Assembly (NCBI GenBank): GCA_050949055.1
Contig: JBMNFA010000001.1
Span: 744,001-808,000, forward strand
DNA length: 64,000 nucleotides
Direction: 5' to 3'
Origin: JAEZJZ01 sp050949055
Lineage (GTDB): Bacteria > Bacillota > UBA994 > UBA5500
Part shown: positions 58,042-64,000 of the stretch, piece after piece
Layout: each line of letters opens with the position of its first letter
Numbering within the stretch: position 1 is the first letter of the stretch
The notes under the pieces: generated by a model
What the model saw: the letters and a program-made list of their open reading frames with translations, nothing else
Databases searched by the model: none
What the model was told of the DNA's origin: nothing
Translations under genes and position numbers: made by a program

Positions 58042-60356
58042 GGGTGGGGCACCAAGGCGGTATCCAGCACCTGATCCATGTGCTCCGCCAAGACAAACTG
58101 CAGTTGACGACGGATGTTCGGAGGCAGCTCGGCCAAGTCACGCTTATTGTCCGCCGGCAGTACCACTGTGGCGATGCCTGCGCGATGGGCCGCCAGCACC
58201 TTCTCCTTCAACCCGCCGATAGGCAATACCCGACCGCGCAGCGTCACCTCACCGGTCATAGCCACATCGGAACGCACCGGTTTCCCGGAGAGGGCAGAAG
58301 CCAAGGCAGTGGCGATGGTGATGCCAGCCGATGGTCCATCCTTGGGAATGGCTCCCTCCGGAACGTGCACGTGAATGTCCTTTTCTTGATAGAATTCCTC
58401 GTCGATACCTAAAGCGCCCACCCTGGAACGGATATAGCTGAACGCTGCCTGAGCCGACTCCTGCATCACCTCGCCCAACTTGCCGGTCAGAATCAGTTTC
58501 CCCTTGCCCGGCAATACCGCCACTTCCACCGCCGCGGTATCACCACCTACCTCAGTCCAAACCAAACCGGTGGCTACGCCGGTCTGGTCCTGTTTCTCTT
58601 TCGGGTTGTGGCGAAAGCGTTCCGGACCCAAAAAGACGTGCAGGTTTTGCTTGGTCACTGTTTGCTGTCCTGCGGCTCCTTGCACCACTTGCTTGGCCAG
58701 TTTGCGGAAGATGGTGGCCAGTTCCCTTTCCAGGTTGCGCACTCCAGCTTCCCGGGTATAGTCCTGAATGGTCTTGCGAATTGCCGTGTCGCTGAGCTTA
58801 ACCGACTGAGGAGAAAGGCCATGGGCCTGCAGTTGCTTGGGAACCAGATGGCGTTTGGCGATCTGGAACTTCTCTTCCTCGGTATAACTCTCGATATCCA
58901 GAACCTCCATGCGGTCCAAAAGTGGCCTGGGAATCCCAAACCGAGAGTTGGCGGTGGTGATAAACAACACACCGGACAAATCAAACGGGACCTCCAGGTA
59001 GTGGTCAGCGAAGGTGTTGTTCTGTTCTGGGTCCAGCACCTCCAACAGCGCCGCAGAGGGATCGCCGCGGAAATCGGTACTCATCTTGTCTATCTCGTCC
59101 AACAGAAAAACAGGGTTGCGCGAACGAACTTGCCGCAGGGCTTGGATAATCCTTCCTGGCATGGCCCCCACATAGGTTCGGCGGTGCCCGCGGATTTCTG
59201 CTTCATCGCGCACCCCACCCAAGGAGATGCGGGTGAACTTGCGATCCATCGCCCTGGCCACAGATCTTGCCAAGGACGTCTTGCCAACCCCAGGCGGACC
59301 CACCAGGCAGATGATCGGCCCCTTTACCTTGGTCACCAGCTGGCGTACAGCCAAGAACTCCACTATCCGTGTCTTCACCTTAGTTAACCCATAATGGTCT
59401 TCATCCAGGATTCGCTCGGCTCTGGATACATCCAGCTGATCCTCCGTCGCTTCGTTCCAGGGCATGCCCAGCAGCCAATCCAAGTAGTTGCGCACGACTA
59501 CCCCTTCCGCCACTCCGGGTGGGATCTGCCGCAGCCGGTCGATCTCCTTCGCTGCCTTCTCCGCCACCTCCTCGGGTAGCTCCAGTTGCTGCAGCTTCTG
59601 CCGCAATTCTTCCGCCTCAGCCATGCGCTCGTCCTTTTGACCCAGCTCCTGCTGGATAGCCTTCATCTGTTCCCTGAGATAGTACTCCTTTTGGTTGCGC
59701 TCCATCTGTTTTCTGACCCGCAATCCGATCTTGCGCTCCAACTCCAGAACTTCCAGCTCACGGGCGATGATGCTGACCATCCGCTCCAAACGCTCAGACG
59801 GATCGATGCTCTCCAGGATATCCTGCTTATCCTCTATGCTGAGGGAAAAGTGCGACGCCACCACGTCCGCCAGCCTGCCTGGCTCCTCAAGGCCATTCAC
59901 GGTGGCCAGGGTTTCCGGCGACACCTTTTTTGACAGCTTGCTATACTGCTCAAACTCATAGACCAACGTCCTCATCAGAGCGGACGTCTCCGGCAACACG
60001 GACTGGTCCTCCAGGATTTCCTCTACGCTGACCAAGAAGTACTCGTCCTGCTGTTCAAAGCCGATAATGCGAGCACGGGAGATTCCTTCCACCAATACCC
60101 TGATGGTTCCTCCGGGCAACTTGAGCAATTGCTTCACATGTGCAATGGTGCCGATGCGGTAAATGTCGTCCTTCGTTGGCTTTTCTTGTTTCAGGTCTTT
60201 TTGGGCCGCCAACATAATCTGACCCTCGCCCAGCATCGCCTGATCCAAAGCTGCGATGGAGCGAGGACGGCCAACATCCAAGTTGAGAATGGTGTATGGA
60301 AAGACCAAATAGCCGCGCAGCGGCAGCAGTGGCAGAATTTGCACTTTTGCTGACAT
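58038..60356 (-). CDS. lon: ATP-dependent protease Lon (LonA)
   Basis: Protein of 772 residues. An N-terminal substrate-binding domain (1-205, LPLLPLRGYLVFP), a coiled coil and an AAA+ module with CLVGPPGVGKTSLARSVARA and FLLDEIDKMS, then a serine-lysine protease domain with KDGPSAGITIATALASAL and GGLKEKVLAAHRAG. It degrades misfolded and regulatory proteins. The ATG at 60356 follows GGAGGTGAGG and matches the family start; the longer frame adds 33 residues. It lies between lonB and engB as in B. subtilis. Confidence 0.97.
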   Translation of the reverse strand: MSAKVQILPLLPLRGYLVFPYTILNLDVGRPRSIAALDQAMLGEGQIMLAAQKDLKQEKPTKDDIYRIGTIAHVKQLLKLPGGTIRVLVEGISRARIIGFEQQDEYFLVSVEEILEDQSVLPETSALMRTLVYEFEQYSKLSKKVSPETLATVNGLEEPGRLADVVASHFSLSIEDKQDILESIDPSERLERMVSIIARELEVLELERKIGLRVRKQMERNQKEYYLREQMKAIQQELGQKDERMAEAEELRQKLQQLELPEEVAEKAAKEIDRLRQIPPGVAEGVVVRNYLDWLLGMPWNEATEDQLDVSRAERILDEDHYGLTKVKTRIVEFLAVRQLVTKVKGPIICLVGPPGVGKTSLARSVARAMDRKFTRISLGGVRDEAEIRGHRRTYVGAMPGRIIQALRQVRSRNPVFLLDEIDKMSTDFRGDPSAALLEVLDPEQNNTFADHYLEVPFDLSGVLFITTANSRFGIPRPLLDRMEVLDIESYTEEEKFQIAKRHLVPKQLQAHGLSPQSVKLSDTAIRKTIQDYTREAGVRNLERELATIFRKLAKQVVQGAAGQQTVTKQNLHVFLGPERFRHNPKEKQDQTGVATGLVWTEVGGDTAAVEVAVLPGKGKLILTGKLGEVMQESAQAAFSYIRSRVGALGIDEEFYQEKDIHVHVPEGAIPKDGPSAGITIATALASALSGKPVRSDVAMTGEVTLRGRVLPIGGLKEKVLAAHRAGIATVVLPADNKRDLAELPPNIRRQLQFVLAEHMDQVLDTALVPHP

Positions 60357-60591
60357 CTGCCTCACCTCCGTCGTATGTTGTCCCTTCCTGCGTAGAATGA
60401 TCGCTGATTGCCCAACGGACCCTATATTCTCCTCCTTCGGTAAGTTTCCCTGCATCTCGAGCTGTCAACCGGAATTCTGCCATGCGGCGTCAAGTCTCAA
60501 TCAGGCTGACTAGGAAGGGTGAGACCGGGGGACAGGCCCTCTGTTCAGTTCCAGAGAGCGGAACAGTGGGGCCGGTCCCGCGGTCCCGCCA

Positions 60592-60624
60592 CAAAAAAGT
60601 AACCCCTGGCGAGCCAAGGGCTAC
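60592..60624 (-). terminator. Terminator after lonB
   Basis: On the minus strand a stem of about 12 bp, GTAGCCCTTGGC with GCCAGGGGTTAC, closes a short loop and runs into TTTTTT. The first bases of the stem overlap the lonB stop codon. Confidence 0.85.
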
Positions 60625-62255
60625 GATGATGCCGAGAGAACTTGTCGTTCCAACAGGGCGAATCGCAGAGCTTCTTCCAGCGAACCGATGGGCACCACCT
60701 CGATGGGCAAGCGGCGGAACATCTCTTGGTAATTTTCCTTTGGAACCAGCACCCGGCTGCATCCAGCCAACCTCGCTGCCTCTACCTTGGAGACCACACC
60801 GCCCACTGGCTTGATCAGCCCCCGAATGGACATCTCCCCGGTCATAGCCACCCGATTGTCCACCGGACGCCCGGTGAGCGCCGAGTAGATAGCCACCGCC
60901 ATGGTCACCCCTGCCGATGGCCCATCCACCGGCATCCCTCCCGGGAAGTTGACATGGATATCGTAGCTGCGAGGGTCGTAATCCATCACGTGCCGCAGAG
61001 TGGTGAGCACGTTTTGCACCGAATCCTTGGCCATGCTCTTGCGCCGGATCACGTGACGTGCATCCCCAATCTCCTCTTCTTCCACCACACCGGTAACGAT
61101 GATGTTGCCCTGTTGCTGTCCCAGAGGGATGGCGGTCACTTCGATCTCCAACAAAGCACCCATGTTGGGACCGGTTACAGCCAGGCCGTTGGCTACCCCC
61201 ACCTGAGCCTGCGGGGCAATTTTTCGCTCCAGACGAGGAGAACATTGGCTGCTGTTCACCACCCACTCCAAATCCTCCCGAGTCAGGCTTTGCCGACCTT
61301 CCCCGGCCGCTATGCCGGCTGCAATCTGCAGTATGTTCACCGCTTCACGCCCGTTCTGGGCGTAACGCTTGACTACCTCTTCAGCCTCGGGCGGCAGATC
61401 GACCTGGATCCTGATGGCCGCATTGCGGGCGATTTGCCCTATTTCGTCTGGAAGCAACGGCCGGAAGAAGATCTCCAAACACCGGGAGCGAATGGCTGGC
61501 GGGATTTCGTCCGGCAAGCGGGTGGTGGCACCGACTAAGCGGAAATCGGCCGGCAAACCTTGCTGAAAGATATCGTGAATGTGCTGGGGGATGTTGTTGT
61601 CCTCCGAACTGTAGTATGCGCTCTCCAGGAAGACCTTGCGATCCTCCAACACTTTCAGCAGCTTGTTCATCTGTACCGGATGCAGTTCACCGATCTCGTC
61701 GATGAACAACACCCCACCGTGCGCTTTGGTCACTGCCCCGGGCTTTGGCTGGGGAATGCCGGCTACTCCCATGGCGCCGGCACCTTGGTAAATGGGGTCG
61801 TGCACAGACCCGATGATCGGATCCGCGATACCCCTCTCGTCAAAGCGGGCGGTGGTGGCGTCCACTTCGACGAACTTGGCACTAGGGCTGAACGGCGAAC
61901 CGGGCGTCCGCTTGGCTTCCTCCAATACCAAGCGGGCTGCTGCCGTCTTGCCTATGCCCGGCGGGCCATAGATAATCACATGCTGCGGATTTCGACTGCA
62001 CAGGGCTGCCCGCAGGGCCTTCAACCCCTCAGCCTGTCCGATGATGTCTTCAAACCTGGCCGGGCGGGTCTTCTCCGATAATGGCTCGGTGAGTGATATT
62101 TCACGTAGCCGTCGCAGCTTCTCCAACTCCTTGCGCGATTCCCGTTCCACCGCCACCCGGTTGCCCTGTTGAGTCTTGAGCAGATTCCAGAAATACAGTC
62201 CGATGACGATAGCGAAGAACACCTGTATGATTGTAATAGCGCCTGAAAGACCCAT
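60621..62255 (-). CDS. lonB: Membrane-anchored ATP-dependent protease LonB
   Basis: Protein of about 544 residues with an N-terminal membrane helix (about 5-22), an AAA+ domain (YGPPGIGKTAAARLVLEEA and GGVLFIDEIGELHPVQ) and a C-terminal Lon protease domain with DGPSAGVTMAVAIYSALTG and GGVVSKVEAARLAG (Ser and Lys dyad). In B. subtilis LonB is made in the forespore and regulates SigF activity and sporulation timing. It sits between clpX and lon in the same order. The ATG at 62255 is preferred because it starts the hydrophobic helix. Confidence 0.92.
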   Translation of the reverse strand: MGLSGAITIIQVFFAIVIGLYFWNLLKTQQGNRVAVERESRKELEKLRRLREISLTEPLSEKTRPARFEDIIGQAEGLKALRAALCSRNPQHVIIYGPPGIGKTAAARLVLEEAKRTPGSPFSPSAKFVEVDATTARFDERGIADPIIGSVHDPIYQGAGAMGVAGIPQPKPGAVTKAHGGVLFIDEIGELHPVQMNKLLKVLEDRKVFLESAYYSSEDNNIPQHIHDIFQQGLPADFRLVGATTRLPDEIPPAIRSRCLEIFFRPLLPDEIGQIARNAAIRIQVDLPPEAEEVVKRYAQNGREAVNILQIAAGIAAGEGRQSLTREDLEWVVNSSQCSPRLERKIAPQAQVGVANGLAVTGPNMGALLEIEVTAIPLGQQQGNIIVTGVVEEEEIGDARHVIRRKSMAKDSVQNVLTTLRHVMDYDPRSYDIHVNFPGGMPVDGPSAGVTMAVAIYSALTGRPVDNRVAMTGEMSIRGLIKPVGGVVSKVEAARLAGCSRVLVPKENYQEMFRRLPIEVVPIGSLEEALRFALLERQVLSASS

Positions 62256-62411
62256 TGCCCCACCGTCCTTACTTGTCACAGTCATCCACTAGTATTGACG
62301 AAGGGGACGGCAGCTATCCTACATTTTCCTGCATAATGCTCGAGGTTTTCTGCATCACCTTCAGCGTCGGTCTAGATCTCGCTGCGCTGGTAATGACACA
62401 TACCACCTCCC

Positions 62412-62460
62412 TCTTACTCCCCAGTCGCTACGCGACAGCACCTCCAGAGGGGTCCGAGGG
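62412..62460 (+). repeat. Dispersed hairpin repeat, copy 2 (GTCGCT type)
   Basis: CCCCAGTCGCTACGCGACAG with GTCGC-TAC-GCGAC as stem (62424-62436), followed by CCTCCAGAGGGG and GAGGGG. It matches the 51557 copy in sequence order and orientation but differs in the second hairpin. It lies between lonB and clpX. Confidence 0.5.
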
Positions 62461-62462
62461 GA

Positions 62463-62490
62463 TCAAAGAAGGGCTGTCGCATGACAGCCC
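62463..62490 (-). terminator. Terminator after clpX
   Basis: Perfect 8-bp stem GGGCTGTC / GACAGCCC (62471-62478, 62483-62490), GCAT loop, followed on the minus strand by TTCTTTGATC. It lies 13 bp after the clpX stop. Confidence 0.65.
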
Positions 62491-62503
62491 CCTCTTAGGT
62501 CTC

Positions 62504-63760
62504 TTAAGCAGTGTCCTGTTTCTTCTTGCGCTGACCGGTGATCAGCAGCGGTGGTTCCTGGTTCAGGATTGACTCCCGAGTAACCACGCATTTCTTGATA
62601 TCCGTACGGGAAGGGATGTCATACATCACTTCCAGCATAGTCTTTTCCATAATCGCCCTGAGGCCCCGAGCGCCGGTGTTTCTCTTGATCGCTTCCACGG
62701 CAATCTCATGCAGAGCATCATCCTTGAACTCCAACTGCACCCCATCCATTTCGAAGATGCGCTGATACTGCTTGGTAAGCGCGTTCTTCGGTTCGGTGAG
62801 CACCCGAATCAAGGCGTCGGCGTCCAGATTGTCCAGGGTTGCGATCACCGGGATGCGACCCACAAACTCTGGGATCAAGCCAAACTTAAGCAGATCACCC
62901 GGTAGAATATGACGCAGGATCTCGCCCACATTCTGATCCTGTCTCCCCTTCACGTCGGCACCAAAACCCATCACCTTGTGACCGATGCGGTTTTGGATGA
63001 TCTTATCTACGCCATCGAAGGCACCACCACAGATGAACAGAATGTTGGTGGTGTCAATCTGGATAAACTCCTGATGGGGGTGCTTTCTGCCTCCTTGCGG
63101 TGGCACACTGGCCACAGTGCCCTCCAGGATCTTCAGCAGAGCCTGTTGCACACCCTCCCCAGAAACGTCACGGGTGATGGACGGATTCTCTGACTTGCGA
63201 GCAATCTTATCCACCTCGTCAATATAGACGATGCCTTTTTCAGCCCGCTCCACATCATAGTCGGCGGCCTGAATCAGCTTCAAGAGAATATTCTCCACGT
63301 CTTCGCCCACATAGCCTGCCTCTGTGAGCGAAGTGGCGTCAGCGATGGCGAAAGGAACGTTCAGCACACGTGCCAGATTCTGCGCCAGGTAGGTCTTTCC
63401 CACTCCAGTCGGTCCGACCAGCAGAATGTTGCTCTTCTGCAACTCCACCTCGTCACCGCGTGACGAGCCGCTGTAAATGCGCTTGTAGTGGTTGTAAACC
63501 GCAACAGAGAGAATCTTCTTAGCGGATTCTTGTCCCACAACCCATTGATCCAGGAACTCTTTGATCTCTCGGGGCTTGGGAATCTCTTTCAGATCCATCT
63601 CCGCTTCCTGATGCGTCTCTTCCTCGACTATCTCCATGCATAGCTCAATGCATTCGTCGCAGATATAAACGCCGGGGCCAGCCACCAATTTTTTCACCTG
63701 ATCTTGAGACTTGCCGCAGAACGAGCACTTGACGACATTCTTATCGTCGAACTTAAGCAT
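62504..63760 (-). CDS. clpX: ATP-dependent protease ATPase subunit ClpX
   Basis: Protein of 418 residues, the typical size. An N-terminal zinc-binding domain (KCSFCGKSQDQVKKLV, CDECIELC) is followed by an AAA+ module with GPTGVGKTYLAQNLARVL, VYIDEVDKIARKSEN and the IGF-type ClpP-binding region around IGHKVMGFGADV. It unfolds substrates and feeds them to ClpP. It lies 20 bp after clpP, as in most bacteria. Confidence 0.98.
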   Translation of the reverse strand: MLKFDDKNVVKCSFCGKSQDQVKKLVAGPGVYICDECIELCMEIVEEETHQEAEMDLKEIPKPREIKEFLDQWVVGQESAKKILSVAVYNHYKRIYSGSSRGDEVELQKSNILLVGPTGVGKTYLAQNLARVLNVPFAIADATSLTEAGYVGEDVENILLKLIQAADYDVERAEKGIVYIDEVDKIARKSENPSITRDVSGEGVQQALLKILEGTVASVPPQGGRKHPHQEFIQIDTTNILFICGGAFDGVDKIIQNRIGHKVMGFGADVKGRQDQNVGEILRHILPGDLLKFGLIPEFVGRIPVIATLDNLDADALIRVLTEPKNALTKQYQRIFEMDGVQLEFKDDALHEIAVEAIKRNTGARGLRAIMEKTMLEVMYDIPSRTDIKKCVVTRESILNQEPPLLITGQRKKKQDTA

Positions 63761-63780
63761 GTTTCACCTACTTTCCGGAC

Positions 63781-64000
63781 CTACTTATGACGGACCAATA
63801 CCTCATCAATGAGACCGTACTGCAAAGCGGCTTCGGCATCCATCCAGAAATCGCGGTCAACGTCGCGGGCAATCTTTTCCAAAGGTTGCCCGGTGTGCTC
63901 CACATAGATGTGGTTCAACCGATCCCTCAGACGCAGGATCTCCTTAGCCTGAATTTCGATATCCCTGGCTTGCCCCTGAGCACCGCCGATAGGTTGATGG
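63781..64000 (-). CDS. clpP: ATP-dependent Clp protease proteolytic subunit ClpP (3' part)
   Basis: Only the last 72 codons are in the window. They read HQPIGGAQGQARDIEIQAKE at the start, with the catalytic His, and continue with HTGQPLEKIARDVDRDFWMD, which holds the catalytic Asp, and end at a TAG at 63781. The catalytic Ser lies beyond the edge. With ClpX it forms the main cytosolic protease. Confidence 0.96.
   Translation of the reverse strand, partial: HQPIGGAQGQARDIEIQAKEILRLRDRLNHIYVEHTGQPLEKIARDVDRDFWMDAEAALQYGLIDEVLVRHK

Overview
The window reads as chromosome of an anaerobic, endospore-forming Bacillota (Clostridia in the broad sense). The evidence is the spo0B-obg pair, spoIVFA-spoIVFB, a SPOR-domain protein in the spoIIB position, the N-terminally extended L27 with its Prp protease, an Rnf complex and a trimeric [FeFe] hydrogenase. 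Species cannot be read from the sequence. Base composition looks moderately GC-rich. The IS3-type transposase region is visibly poorer in G+C than its surroundings.

Layout. 1-9366: single genes and short operons: a pair of ABC-2 permeases, a DUF1540 protein, a two-P-loop ATPase, DUF503, a methyltransferase, an M20 peptidase, a DUF1450 protein, a PNPOx-like flavoprotein, a YbjN-like protein and a cysteine desulfidase. 9383-14918 is an accessory stretch: an IS3-family element sitting in the loop of a long hairpin, a frameshifted lipoprotein gene, an ICMT-like membrane methyltransferase, tRNA-Ala(GGC), and an IS1202/ISNCY-like element with a 16-bp target duplication next to the tRNA promoter. 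Both insertion sequences carry the same ~150-bp folded repeat 3' of their transposase genes.

14930-36799, all on the minus strand, is a conserved growth, division and sporulation block resembling the Bacillus subtilis folC-maf-radC-mreBCD-minCD-spoIVFAB-rplU-rpmA-spo0B-obg region, followed by nadD-rsfS-yqeM. It also holds mrdA, rodA, minE, rng and two radical-SAM-associated genes. 37025-50512 is an energy-metabolism island placed between the maf side and the folC side of that block. In transcription order it has a possible H2/redox-sensing operon (DRTGG protein, HATPase, H-cluster-like iron-sulfur protein, second DRTGG protein, PHP protein), a HydABC-type electron-bifurcating hydrogenase operon with two accessory genes, and rnfCDEAB with no rnfG. 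HydABC would couple NADH and reduced ferredoxin to H2, while Rnf would exchange electrons between ferredoxin and NAD across the membrane, so the island controls ferredoxin/NADH/H2 balance. A 15-bp motif is shared (14/15) by the regions upstream of the sensor and hydrogenase operons.

50517-64000 carries the SPOR protein, folC, a pyruvate/oxaloacetate carboxyltransferase subunit, an orphan substrate-binding protein, a small unknown protein, a D-Ala-D-Ala-ligase-like ATP-grasp enzyme, and the protein-quality block engB-lon-lonB-clpX-clpP (clpP cut by the window edge). Start codons were moved from the longest reading frame where a Shine-Dalgarno sequence clearly favoured an internal start. All family names come from motif recognition by eye and no database search was run.
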